From Chitinophagales bacterium (GTDB lineage: Bacteria > Bacteroidota > Bacteroidia > Chitinophagales > Saprospiraceae), in contig JAKSDI010000307.1 in NCBI GenBank assembly GCA_022360175.1, positions 1-62,066 of the forward strand: 62,066 bases of DNA. Direction: 5' to 3'. Position 1 is the stretch's first letter; each line of letters starts with the position of its first letter. Shown here in pieces: positions 8,344-17,401 of the stretch. The position numbers were made by a program, and so were the translations under genes. The notes beneath the pieces were generated by a model. That model had not been told where the DNA came from, ran no database searches, and saw nothing but the letters and a program-made list of their open reading frames with translations.

Positions 8344-10116
8344 CTACTTCTGCTTCAACAGCTTTTCCAATCTCAAATAGCGTTGATATTCCCGCTCAAA
8401 ATGTTTGTTCAAGCCAGAGCGCTTTCTGTTTCTGATGACCTCCTCAGTCCTGAAGTCATCCGTATCATTAGATAAATAGTTTGTGAAATAATATTTTTCT
8501 TCAGGGCTATCAAAAAACTCAATAGTTACATTTTTGAAATGAACGATGTAGTTTTGATTGATTTGGGAAAAAAGGAAATGAGATTTATAATTCAGTTCTG
8601 CCATTAGATGGCTTAGCTGGGTTCTGTGTTCAATAATAGAATGATCTCTTAAAAAGATGGAAGAAATTCGCTCTTGATAACGAATGTATATGATATCATC
8701 CAGAGGGATTTTATGACTGCCAATTTGAATGAATTTTTCTCTTTGGGCTTCATAGGCATTTACAAGGGATTCGAGGTCTTCATTCTGGTTTTGGATGATT
8801 GCATTCTTTTGAAGAAGTTCGTCGTTTTTTTCTTTTCTGAATTTAGCTTGTTTGTAGAATAGCCATGCTCCCAGTAGTACTGCAAAGAAAAATAAAGCTA
8901 GCAATATCGCAATATTGCTTAAGCGTTGGGACTTGAGCTGACTTTCTATAATAGCTTTATCCTTTTGTGCGATAATGCGATTGGATTTTTCTTCATTGAA
9001 TTGCTGTTCCAGGCGATTGACAATTTCAAACTTTTGTTGATTGTATAAGCTGTCTTGCAATAATGCTCCTTGTTTTGCCATTTCCAGGCTTCTTTGATAA
9101 TCACCACCCTCTTCATAAATCTCTGCTAAATTTTCTGTGGCAAATTTTTCCAACTCCAGAAAGTGTTGGCTTCTGGCTATATTTAATGCTTCGGTGGAAA
9201 ACTGTTCTGCTTGTTCTAGTTGCCCCATCTCCATATGGATAAGGCTGATATTTCCCAAAGTGATGACTTCTCCCCATGCATTTTCACGTGCCTGGTATTT
9301 TTCTAGTGCTATCCAATAGTTTTGAAGAGCAATTTCATATTGCCCTAATTTCTCATAAGATGCTCCAATATTGTTGATGGCATGGACGATGTTTTCAAAA
9401 TCTTCAATAGCATTTGCCTTTTCTAAAGTGATTTCAAATAGTTCGAGAGCTGATTGATAGTCTCCCTGGTCATAGAAAATGTTACCTCGATTTTGCAAGA
9501 CAAAAACAATGCGATCAGGATTGTCGGCTTTAAGGAAAAAGTCTTCTGCTTTCTGATTATAAAGGAATGCTTTTTCAAAGTTTTTGATGAATCTGAAATT
9601 CTCTGAAAGATTGCCATAGGCGTTGGCTACATTATTCCACTTTTCAATGATTTCAAAATGCTTTAGTGCCTGTAATTGAAAGGATACTGCATGATCATAA
9701 TTCCCCTGCTTTTGTTCTAAAATGCCTGATAGCATATAAGTGTTTCCTGAATAGTTATGATAGTAAGTAGAGTCTAAAGAGGAAGTAGCTTCCAACTTTT
9801 CTAAAACAAGCTGGCAATACTCTTCTGCTTTTGGATAGGCACTTTGAAAAAAATATCCGATAGCCTTATGATAATATCCTCGAATTTCTCCTTCCTCATA
9901 AGCAATGGCTTTAGATGCTATAATAACGGTATCGGATAATGGGACGATGGTATGGGGTGCCAGGTTTTGAGCGTCAGTAGCTCGCTGAATTAAGCTATCT
10001 ATTTCTTGTTGCTGGATATTGAAAATAGGAGTATCAGAGGATTGATTTCGACAACTCCAGAGAAATAGGATCGAAGTAGATAAAAAAAATAATATCAGTT
10101 GATTTCTTTTCAGCAT
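8344..10116 (-). CDS. membrane-anchored TPR protein with C-terminal LytTR DNA-binding domain
   Basis: A 590-residue single-polypeptide regulator. It opens with a hydrophobic signal sequence ending in a lipobox-like LFLWSC (about 17-22). TPR repeats occupy about 50-370 (for example AVSFQLQALKHFEIIEKWNN and QSALELFEITLEKANAIEDF). One transmembrane helix follows at about 393-415 (NIAILLALFFFAVLLGAWLF), then a coiled coil to about 460. The last part, from IQIGSHKIPLDDIIYIRY to about 545, resembles a LytTR domain and ends in a basic tail. The layout puts the TPR sensor outside the inner membrane and the DNA-binding domain inside. The gene is divergent from 10288, and the shared element between them (10174-10211) is its likely target, by inference. 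Confidence 0.75.
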   Translation of the reverse strand: MLKRNQLILFFLSTSILFLWSCRNQSSDTPIFNIQQQEIDSLIQRATDAQNLAPHTIVPLSDTVIIASKAIAYEEGEIRGYYHKAIGYFFQSAYPKAEEYCQLVLEKLEATSSLDSTYYHNYSGNTYMLSGILEQKQGNYDHAVSFQLQALKHFEIIEKWNNVANAYGNLSENFRFIKNFEKAFLYNQKAEDFFLKADNPDRIVFVLQNRGNIFYDQGDYQSALELFEITLEKANAIEDFENIVHAINNIGASYEKLGQYEIALQNYWIALEKYQARENAWGEVITLGNISLIHMEMGQLEQAEQFSTEALNIARSQHFLELEKFATENLAEIYEEGGDYQRSLEMAKQGALLQDSLYNQQKFEIVNRLEQQFNEEKSNRIIAQKDKAIIESQLKSQRLSNIAILLALFFFAVLLGAWLFYKQAKFRKEKNDELLQKNAIIQNQNEDLESLVNAYEAQREKFIQIGSHKIPLDDIIYIRYQERISSIFLRDHSIIEHRTQLSHLMAELNYKSHFLFSQINQNYIVHFKNVTIEFFDSPEEKYYFTNYLSNDTDDFRTEEVIRNRKRSGLNKHFEREYQRYLRLEKLLKQK

Positions 10117-10173
10117 ATCACTTTAATGGTGAAGAGTACCAAACCCCTTGGTTTTATTAGAGTTTTCGATGAT

Positions 10174-10240
10174 GCGGAATATTCCGTAATACTAATTTAA
10201 GCATATTCTGAATAGCGCAAAGAAATCTTTACTAGCTTCG
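10174..10240 (+). promoter_or_regulatory. second copy of the palindrome plus half-site promoter element
   Basis: GCGGAATATTCCGT (10174-10187) is followed by GCATATTCTGA (10201-10211) and, after 21 bp, a -7-like TAGCTTCG (10233-10240), one mismatch from TAnnTTTG. The start codon at 10288 is 47 bp further on. Relative to 6429-6496 the half-site-to-promoter distance is identical and the palindrome-to-half-site distance differs by one base. It also sits about 58 bp upstream of the divergent TPR-LytTR gene, so it could serve both directions. Confidence 0.6.
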
Positions 10241-10287
10241 GATTCTCAAAGATTTATTTCCCTGTAACAAAAAAAATAATGTGATAT

Positions 10288-12666
10288 ATGCGTAGAATTT
10301 ACCATTTAATCCTATGCCTGTTTTTCCTGCCCAGCAGTCTCGTGTGGGCACAATTAGTAGACTGTTATGATGCTTCTAATTGGACAGCAACCACCACTAA
10401 TACAAACGGAAGTGTTGAGAACGATGGTAGCTCAATAGTGATCAATAGCGATTTTGACGAAAGTGGAACGGGCCTGGATGTAATTGACTGTGCAGCTACA
10501 GATGGTACAGTAACCTATTGCATAACTATACCTTCTTCTGGAGAAATTACTTTTGATTGGGCGGCGCCAGGTGGTCCACTCTTTAACCCATTGGTAGAGA
10601 AGTTTGGATACTGCCTAAATGGTATAGCCACTGAATTAACTTCTGTTGATCCACCTCCATTTGGTACGAGTAGTGGTACTGCTACCGCTACTGTGGCAGC
10701 AGGAGATGAATTTTGTTTTATTGCTGCTTCAAAATGGGCACAACTCGGGCCTGACACATATACTATCAATAATTTTACCGTTCCTGCTTGCCCACCGCCA
10801 CCACCACTTTCAGATTGTTATGACGCTTCCAATTGGATGGTTTTTACAGAAAATACTAATGGAAGTGTAATGATAGATGATGCATCTATTCTCATCAATA
10901 GCGATACCGATTTTGGAGGGACAAACCTGGATTCGATCAATTGTGCGGCTACTGATGGCAATGTGAGTGCATGTATAATAATACCTACGTCAGGAGAGAT
11001 TACCTTTGATTGGTCTACATCGGTAGGCCCATTCTTTAATCCTCTGGTAGAGCGCTTTGGTTATTGCTTAAATGGAGCAATTACTGAATTGACCTCTATT
11101 AATCCGCCTCCATTTGGTACAAGTAGTGGAACCGCCACGATAACAGTTGAAGCAGGAGATGAGTTGTGTTTTGTATCTGCATCAAAATTTGCAGATGGTT
11201 TTAGCCCGACCACCTTTACCGTAAATAATTTTATACTGCCAGCATGCCCTTTACCTCCTTTGTCAGAATGTTATGATGCATCCAATTGGACAGCTAATAC
11301 TACTAATACAAATGGGAGCATAGTCGCAGATGAAACGGCCATTATTTTAAATGGTGATACAGATGGTATGGGAACCAATCTGGATGTGCTGGATTGCAGT
11401 GCTACAGATGGAAATGTGAGCTATTGCATTACTGCACCAGCATCAGGAGATATTACTTTTGACTGGGCTGGGCCAAGTGGTTTTTCTTTTAATCCTTTGG
11501 TAGAAAAATTTGGCTACTGCCTGAATGGGGTAGCTACTGAATTGACCTCTATCAATCCGCCGCCTTTTGGTACAAGCAGTGGTACCACAACGGTGACGGT
11601 AGCAGCAGGAGATGAGTTGTGTTTTATTTCAGCATCAAAATTTGCAGATGGTTTTAATGCAGGCCCTTATACCATAAACAACCTTATTTTACCTGCTTGC
11701 CCTGATTCTTTATCTATTATAGTTAGTGCTATTACCGATACATTAGCTTGCTTTGGAGATACTAATGGTGCTATCGTTGTTACTCCATCGGGAGGTGCTC
11801 CTGAATATACATATAACTGGGATAGTCAATTGGCAAGCGGTGATAATCCAACGAATCTACCAGCGGGAGTCTATTGTGTTACGGTTACAGATTTATTTGG
11901 TGGAACAGCTAGTACTTGTATAGAAATATTAGAGCCTACAGAATTGCAGGCTACTGTAACTGTGGATGCAGGAGTAAGTTGCAATGGCGAAAATGATGGA
12001 CAGGCAACAGTAAACTCAAGTGGTGGAACGATGGGCTATTCCTACCTATGGGATAATATGGAAACAACGGCTACTGCTACTGCACTTTCAGGAGGAATGC
12101 ATAGCCTTACTATTTCCGATGCCAATGCTTGCGAATTGATAGTAACGGTTGATGTGCCAGAACCAGAAGTCCTTTCAGTTTCAATGTCCTCAACACCCGA
12201 CATGAATATGAGCGGAGATGGAACCGCTACTGCAAGCCCTGTAGGCGGAACTCTTGAATATACCTATGAGTGGAATACAAACCCAGTCCAAACAACTGCA
12301 ACAGCCATTAACCTAAATGCAGGAACATATCAGGTAGTTGTCACGGATGCTAATGGTTGCGAAATAATAGGAAGTGTAGTGGTTGATCAGCTAACAGGAC
12401 TAACTGATTTTGATGAAATAAGTTATATCAATATTTCTCCTAACCCATCAGCAGGCCTTGTATGCTTAGACGTTGATTTCAATCGCAATATGGATATTTC
12501 AATTCAATTGGTTAATCCTATTGGGCAGGTAGTTGCTACTACTCAGATGCAGCAAGTAACCTCTATTTACCAAAGCTTTGACTGGAGTGAGTTGCCTAAA
12601 GGAATTTACAATCTGGTATTGACTTCTGAAAGCAGACAAGTGATTAAGAGAGTGATCTTATACTAG
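10288..12666 (+). CDS. secreted protein with three ~150-residue repeats, SprB-like repeats and type A T9SS domain
   Basis: A 792-residue surface protein with signal peptide 1-22 (ending LVWAQ). Three near-identical units follow, starting near residues 23, 173 and 323. Each opens with CYDASNW, has paired cysteines, and carries FNPLVEKFGYCLNG or a close variant and PPPFGTSSGT. I do not recognise this unit; it is probably a disulfide-stabilised beta sandwich. From about 473 to 700 come three SprB-type repeats (ACFGDTNGAIVVTPSGG and similar). The C-terminal ~75 residues (NISPNPSAGLVCLDVDF to VIKRVILY) are a type A T9SS signal. An adhesin-like role is likely. The promoter carries the element at 10174-10211. 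Confidence 0.8.
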   Translation: MRRIYHLILCLFFLPSSLVWAQLVDCYDASNWTATTTNTNGSVENDGSSIVINSDFDESGTGLDVIDCAATDGTVTYCITIPSSGEITFDWAAPGGPLFNPLVEKFGYCLNGIATELTSVDPPPFGTSSGTATATVAAGDEFCFIAASKWAQLGPDTYTINNFTVPACPPPPPLSDCYDASNWMVFTENTNGSVMIDDASILINSDTDFGGTNLDSINCAATDGNVSACIIIPTSGEITFDWSTSVGPFFNPLVERFGYCLNGAITELTSINPPPFGTSSGTATITVEAGDELCFVSASKFADGFSPTTFTVNNFILPACPLPPLSECYDASNWTANTTNTNGSIVADETAIILNGDTDGMGTNLDVLDCSATDGNVSYCITAPASGDITFDWAGPSGFSFNPLVEKFGYCLNGVATELTSINPPPFGTSSGTTTVTVAAGDELCFISASKFADGFNAGPYTINNLILPACPDSLSIIVSAITDTLACFGDTNGAIVVTPSGGAPEYTYNWDSQLASGDNPTNLPAGVYCVTVTDLFGGTASTCIEILEPTELQATVTVDAGVSCNGENDGQATVNSSGGTMGYSYLWDNMETTATATALSGGMHSLTISDANACELIVTVDVPEPEVLSVSMSSTPDMNMSGDGTATASPVGGTLEYTYEWNTNPVQTTATAINLNAGTYQVVVTDANGCEIIGSVVVDQLTGLTDFDEISYINISPNPSAGLVCLDVDFNRNMDISIQLVNPIGQVVATTQMQQVTSIYQSFDWSELPKGIYNLVLTSESRQVIKRVILY

Positions 12667-12901
12667 TGCTTTGTTAACACTGGTTCTTAGGCGCTTTGAT
12701 ATTGAAGTTTATGGATTCTTAAGTACCATTAGTTTCGCCAAATTCATTTTGATTTTTGTCCACGAACCTTTCCACGAAGCAGGCTATGCCTGTCTGAGTA
12801 ATTTCACCAATTACACAAACCATTCGTGGACAAATCAAAAACGAAGAGTAAGCACAAAAGGCACCACAGATTACCCGTCATTCCAGTGTTAACAGAGCAC
12901 T
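12665..12901. repeat. 237-bp intergenic element with ~19-bp terminal inverted repeats
   Basis: The left end AGTGCTTTGTTAACACTGG (12665-12683) and right end (12883-12901) are inverted copies with one or two mismatches, and the element begins in the stop codon of the 10288 gene. Inside are inverted GTCCACGAA and TTCGTGGAC arms. The right-hand 50 bp recur at 47061-47110 in the other orientation with about 3 mismatches, and the inner part resembles 43232-43321. It encodes nothing convincing and looks like a non-autonomous mobile or palindromic repeat. Together with the next repeat it fills most of the gap 12667-13190. Confidence 0.6.
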
Positions 12902-12931
12902 GGATTCGATAAGCATGAAAAGGAAAAGTAA

Positions 12932-13030
12932 GGACTTTGGAGAAGTCACAAGATTGTTGAAAATGCTCATGATGATAGCCTCGACTTCGGATGAAGTCGC
13001 ACAGATCATACGATATGGACTTCATCTGAG
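12932..13030. repeat. dispersed repeat, copy 1 (partner at 59098-59200)
   Basis: GACTTTGGAGAAGTCA, then ATTGTTGAAAATGCTCATGA, then TCGACTTCGGATGAAGTC, all in the same order as at 59098-59200. The two copies are far apart and non-coding. The GACTTC/GAAGTC halves make small hairpins. The remaining ~160 bp to the next gene show nothing I can name. Confidence 0.55.
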
Positions 13031-13190
13031 CCTATCTATCGATAAGCAGACTTTCTGCTACTAAAGGCAAGGCCTGTCGAGTAAATTGCTTGAATTGAGG
13101 GAGAAATGATTCGTATAAGCCGAACATAAACGACTCTTAATAGCGAAGTACTAGTGATCCAATACAAAAACAAATTCAAACTATCGTTTT

Positions 13191-15008
13191 ATGGCTAAAA
13201 TATTAACTACTCTTTGTTGTTTGACTTTTTTCTATTGTGTGAGTATTGCCCAGTCTGGAGAACTGGACCCTTCTTTTGCTACAGATGGTATTTTGCTCAT
13301 GGATTTGGGCGGAGGCACAGATACTCCACACGATATCGTGGTACAGCCCGATGGCAAGATTTTGGTAGGGGGAGTAGGAACAATTGGCGATTTCAATTTT
13401 GCTCTTGTAAGATTACTGGAAGATGGAACACCCGATTCTACTTTTGCCGATAATGGAGTGTATCATTATAATAATACAAATGGTTCTGATCTGCTTTATG
13501 ATATTGAACTATTGGATGATGGGAGCATCTTGTTGGCAGGATCATATCGCCATCCATTTTCTTCACCTCCGGCCAATAGTGATTTCTTTATCAATAAACT
13601 GACTCCTAATGGAGTACTTGATACGACATTTGGTACAGGTGGGATCATTATTGAGGAAATTGATCTTGGTTTGGATTATGCAAGAGGAATAATAGTCACA
13701 GAGAATAATCAGATTGCAGTATGTGGATACAGCCATGTACCTGATTCTTTTGACAAAAGAAATGTTGTCTTACTATATAATGCGGATGGTACCTTGGATA
13801 CTGATTTTGGTACAGATGGCATCTTCCTCTGGAATGATATTGGCATTTCTACGGAAATGTATAGTATCGCTTTGGCATCCGATGGCAATTTCCTGGTTGC
13901 TGGCTATGCTAACCCAGGAGGAGCCAATCGCGTAGCGATTTATAAAGTATTGGCAGATGGTAGTGGACTTGATCCAACCTTTGGTACCAATGGAGAGATC
14001 TTGGCAGCTGTTGAAGGAGCAGGGCGCAATATACAAGTTCACTCCAATGGAAATATCCTGATAGCAGGATATGCAGCGAATCCGGTATCGGGGAATGACT
14101 TTGCCGTTTTAGCTTATCATCCGGATGGTACTCCTAATACAGATTTTGGCGTGGAGGGAATATTTAAGGTAGATGTTTATACACAAGATTATGGTAATGG
14201 CATGGTCATACAAAGCGATGGAAAAATTCTTGTTGTGGGAGAATCCGGAGACGGGCCATTTGGTGGAAACCCATCGCGTTTTGTAACGGTTCGTTGCGAC
14301 GAAGAGGGTGTGCTTGATTCATCCTGGGGTGGAACGGGTATAGTGGAAACCGTTACATCTACGATTTTTGCATTCCCACATGGGATAGCCATCCAGCCAT
14401 CAGATGGGAAAGTCCTGATTGCAGGTGCAACCGCTTCAACTGGTGGTAATGATTTTACAGTGGTACGCTATGGTAACTATATAGATGCGGATGGAGATGG
14501 CTCTCCGCTTGGTGAGGACTGTAATGATGCTAATGCCGTTATCTTCCCTGGAAATGATGAGACTCCTTATAATAGCATTGATGATGACTGTGACCCAGCC
14601 ACACCTGATGATGACCTGGATAATGATGGCTTCTTACTAGCGGATGATTGTGATGATATGAATCCTGGTATTAATCCTGATGCAGAAGATATTCCAGACA
14701 ATGGTATCGATGAAGATTGTGATGGCATGGATGTTATTACTACCGTATACGATGTAGTGCTTTCACAACAATTTTCTGTTTTCCCAAATCCAGCAACTGA
14801 TTGGCTTAACCTACACTATGAAACAACGGCATTGCAGCCATCTGAAGTGATCATCACGGATGTTATGGGGCGCAAATTGAGAGCCATTCAGGAAAATCTG
14901 GAAGGAGGGAATATTCCTATTTCATTGTCGGATTTTCCATCAGGTGTTTTAATCTTAATCATTACTACAGAAAAGGGAATTGTCATGAAGCGAGTAGTGA
15001 GTGAGTGA
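13191..15008 (+). CDS. delta-60 repeat protein with metal-binding motifs and type A T9SS domain
   Basis: A 605-residue paralogue of the protein at 6568, with signal peptide to about residue 20 (VSIAQ) and a mature start SGELDPSFATDG. Delta-60 repeats run to about 430 (QPDGKILVGG, DGTLDTDFGTDG and similar). Two MopE-like acidic motifs follow (about 435-470 and 475-515; phrases DADGDGSPLGEDCNDAN and DDCDDMNPGINPDAEDIP), against one in the paralogue. The type A T9SS domain (FPNPATDWLNLHYET to VMKRVVSE) ends the protein. The gene ends inside a GTGA tetranucleotide run. The promoter lacks the palindrome element of the two upstream genes, so regulation probably differs. Confidence 0.85.
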   Translation: MAKILTTLCCLTFFYCVSIAQSGELDPSFATDGILLMDLGGGTDTPHDIVVQPDGKILVGGVGTIGDFNFALVRLLEDGTPDSTFADNGVYHYNNTNGSDLLYDIELLDDGSILLAGSYRHPFSSPPANSDFFINKLTPNGVLDTTFGTGGIIIEEIDLGLDYARGIIVTENNQIAVCGYSHVPDSFDKRNVVLLYNADGTLDTDFGTDGIFLWNDIGISTEMYSIALASDGNFLVAGYANPGGANRVAIYKVLADGSGLDPTFGTNGEILAAVEGAGRNIQVHSNGNILIAGYAANPVSGNDFAVLAYHPDGTPNTDFGVEGIFKVDVYTQDYGNGMVIQSDGKILVVGESGDGPFGGNPSRFVTVRCDEEGVLDSSWGGTGIVETVTSTIFAFPHGIAIQPSDGKVLIAGATASTGGNDFTVVRYGNYIDADGDGSPLGEDCNDANAVIFPGNDETPYNSIDDDCDPATPDDDLDNDGFLLADDCDDMNPGINPDAEDIPDNGIDEDCDGMDVITTVYDVVLSQQFSVFPNPATDWLNLHYETTALQPSEVIITDVMGRKLRAIQENLEGGNIPISLSDFPSGVLILIITTEKGIVMKRVVSE

Positions 15009-15016
15009 GTGAGTGA
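14997..15016 (+). repeat. GTGA tetranucleotide repeat spanning the stop codon
   Basis: Five GTGA units run through the last codons and the TGA of the delta-60 gene. Slippage by one unit would alter only the last residues or extend the C-terminus of the sorting domain. Confidence 0.7.
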
Positions 15017-15111
15017 GTGGACATAAATAAGTTGCCTTGCCTGGAATGAAAATCCTTCTCAATATAATGGTAACACAATTTGGTCTTAGCACTTACTTAA
15101 AGCAGTGATTA

Positions 15112-15166
15112 CAACATGAGTTATTCGACTTTTCCTACTCTCGGAAAAGTCGAATAACTCATGTTG
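15112..15166. terminator. 24-bp perfect hairpin between convergent genes
   Basis: Arms 15112-15135 and 15143-15166 are perfectly complementary (core GTTATTCGACTTTTCC and its complement), with a 7-base loop. It sits between the convergent delta-60 gene (ends 15008) and the gene ending at 15182, so a bidirectional terminator is the simplest reading. Confidence 0.7.
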
Positions 15167-15181
15167 AAAAATCATAAATGT

Positions 15182-17302
15182 TTACCTGCGATAAAAAATA
15201 CGATAAACCGTATTCTTAGTAGCAACATACACAAAATCAGATCCAGACCCTCCAGCGTCAATACCTACAATTTCTTCCTTATACTTTGTAATTTCATCAT
15301 CCATAGAATTGACCTTATTCCATTTACGAGTTTGTGGATCATAAACGATGATAGCACCTATCGACTGGACCGCTATTACATATTGCCCTGCAGTTGTAAT
15401 ATCTATAGCCGTTTCTCCTGTACTCGACCATTCCTTCTTGTCAGGGTTGTACTCATGAATTGTTTTATCTCCTGTGCCTGCTCTTATTGCATAAATGGCA
15501 CCAGAGGAAGACACTGCTAATCTATTGTATTTGCTGGATTTTGCTATTGTATCTCTTTTACCCTGGTCATCAATCATCATAATACCCTTTGCTGTACTGT
15601 AATATACATCATCATCGGGGCCGGCAGCTACATCTAATACTTTTGTCTTCCCTTCAAGTTTCTTCGAGCTTGATATTCTTAACCCATTATTACTTTTATC
15701 TAGTTCTACTTGAGATAGGACACCTTTTTTATCAATCGCATAAAGGGCACCATCAAGGTCTATGTCCATTCTTGTCCAGCTTGAGTCCCCCATATTGGTA
15801 GGGGTAGAAGTAATTTTGTTATTTGCTGCGTTTTGATACGAAATTGCATTAGGTGCCCATCCATTCACTTCAATGGAAGGATAATACCATCCTGAAATAT
15901 TATCAGTTGTTATATCTCCATAGTTGTTGAATTGAGGTGTGTGCCCTATAGGTTGTGCTTCATCAAAAGCCTGAATTGAACTAAAATCAAGTGAAAAGTT
16001 ATCTATTCGAGAATAATTATTGGTTGCTGCTTTGAAAGTTTCGTCTGGGAACTCATAATATCTATGAACAGAAGCTCCCCGGAATGATCTATGGAAGGAA
16101 TACTTTATGGTTTCAAGATTGCCCGCAGGAACTCGTACTATAGTTTCAAAATCTATAGGCATATTTAAGGCCCATTCAGGAATCTGTCTGATTCCCCAAT
16201 TACCATCGTGTATTATTAAATCGGCTGGCTTACTATAGTCATGGCCATCCGCTGTAAGTTGCATCGCATAATTCCAGATAGCAAGACTTTTGTTGGAAGA
16301 GTTTACAACTTTGAAGTCTTTCATAGTAACAGATCTGGTTTGAGTATGATTGAAAGTTGGGATTGGGATTCCCTTGGGACCACTTGCTATTCCAAAACTG
16401 GTTGTTGTATTAATTGTAAAGGTAGGATCGGCATTTTGAGGTGCTGTTTTATAGATGATAGAATTTGAATTATTAATAGCCTGGATAGCCACTTGGGCCT
16501 GATCTAAATAAATACCCTTAAACTTTGAATCATCCCTTATCAATGTACCCATAGTGAACCCATTTCCTGTGCTGGTAATTCTTGCATATTTACCCTCTTC
16601 AAAAGCGTAAATGGTTATTTGTAAGCCAATGTCCATTTGTGCAACCTGTTTATTTTGGTTACTTAATGATGATTCACCGGAATGTTTTACGTAAGGAGAA
16701 AGTTGTATGTCAGATAATGGAATACTGACACGTACTCTTTTTTGAGCATAGCCAGGTAAGGTCACATCTCCGGTAAGAGCATTTTTAGAAGACGGCATAT
16801 CCAAAGCTTCTTGAATTTGCTTTAGAGTAGGCATGTCTCCTTCTTTTTCAGCATGAAGGACTGTTAAATGTGTATTTTGTCTATCAAGCGGCTTAACGAT
16901 AACTACTGGTGCATCAAAACCAGCTCCAGCTATGCTGGAAATAGCTTCTGAACTCGCATTTTGGACAATTATAGGCTTGGCGTATTCAATAGCTGCCTGG
17001 ATGTAAGGGTGCTTTTTTAAATCATCGGGCTGATTTAATTGACTCTCATCAATGAATAAAGCATTGGCAGCTAATACTTCGGCATTAATTGATGAAATAG
17101 ATTGGGCAGTTAAATCCCATGAAGTGGATATTTTTAAATGCTTAGCTCCAAATTGTTCGTATAAAGCGGTTGGCTCTCCTATCAGTAATAAATGTTTTCC
17201 TCCTGTTTCCCAGGATGGTGAATTTAAGGTGTTAGCAAAGCTTATGTTTAATAATAATAGAGCTACAAAGCTCAATAAATAAGACATTCTTTGAGGTATC
17301 AT
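15182..17302 (-). CDS. candidate haemolysin/leukocidin-type beta-pore-forming protein with tectonin-like propeller tail
   Basis: A 706-residue secreted protein (signal peptide about 6-24, ending ISFAN). My reading of its parts: about 30-150, an alpha/beta pro-region like that of Vibrio cholerae cytolysin; about 175-430, a beta-rich cytolysin core, including a short Gly/Thr/Ser stretch (TTTSFGIASGPKGIP) where the pre-stem would be, then TRSVTMKDFKVVN and IWNYAMQL; about 500-706, repeated propeller blades of tectonin type (DGALYAIDKKG, SSGAIYAIRAG, DFVYVATKNTVYRIF). In Vibrio cytolysins lectin domains follow the core; here the propeller would take that place. No T9SS domain is seen. The similarity is from pattern and order, not alignment, so other beta-rich secreted functions remain possible. 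Confidence 0.5.
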   Translation of the reverse strand: MIPQRMSYLLSFVALLLLNISFANTLNSPSWETGGKHLLLIGEPTALYEQFGAKHLKISTSWDLTAQSISSINAEVLAANALFIDESQLNQPDDLKKHPYIQAAIEYAKPIIVQNASSEAISSIAGAGFDAPVVIVKPLDRQNTHLTVLHAEKEGDMPTLKQIQEALDMPSSKNALTGDVTLPGYAQKRVRVSIPLSDIQLSPYVKHSGESSLSNQNKQVAQMDIGLQITIYAFEEGKYARITSTGNGFTMGTLIRDDSKFKGIYLDQAQVAIQAINNSNSIIYKTAPQNADPTFTINTTTSFGIASGPKGIPIPTFNHTQTRSVTMKDFKVVNSSNKSLAIWNYAMQLTADGHDYSKPADLIIHDGNWGIRQIPEWALNMPIDFETIVRVPAGNLETIKYSFHRSFRGASVHRYYEFPDETFKAATNNYSRIDNFSLDFSSIQAFDEAQPIGHTPQFNNYGDITTDNISGWYYPSIEVNGWAPNAISYQNAANNKITSTPTNMGDSSWTRMDIDLDGALYAIDKKGVLSQVELDKSNNGLRISSSKKLEGKTKVLDVAAGPDDDVYYSTAKGIMMIDDQGKRDTIAKSSKYNRLAVSSSGAIYAIRAGTGDKTIHEYNPDKKEWSSTGETAIDITTAGQYVIAVQSIGAIIVYDPQTRKWNKVNSMDDEITKYKEEIVGIDAGGSGSDFVYVATKNTVYRIFYRR

Positions 17303-17357
17303 AATATGAGTTTAAGTGATTAAAAATTTCCTCAAAGCTACTGCTTCGCCAACCCCG

Positions 17358-17389
17358 AAACCGGACATTATTACCACCCAAACCGGACA
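17358..17389 (-). promoter_or_regulatory. direct repeat AAACCGGACA, 22 bp apart
   Basis: AAACCGGACA occurs at 17358-17367 and 17380-17389, offset by 22 bp, 56-87 bp upstream of the 706-residue secreted protein. The spacing suits LytTR-type dimer sites. A LytTR response regulator is encoded 4 kb away (21637), but the link is a guess. Confidence 0.4.
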
Positions 17390-17401
17390 ATTTCCCCAAA
17401 A

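Noticed and set aside
13191-13191. The palindrome-half-site element in front of the second delta-60 gene
   Set aside because: Looked for upstream of 13191 and not found, so the co-regulation claim is limited to the genes at 6568 and 10288.
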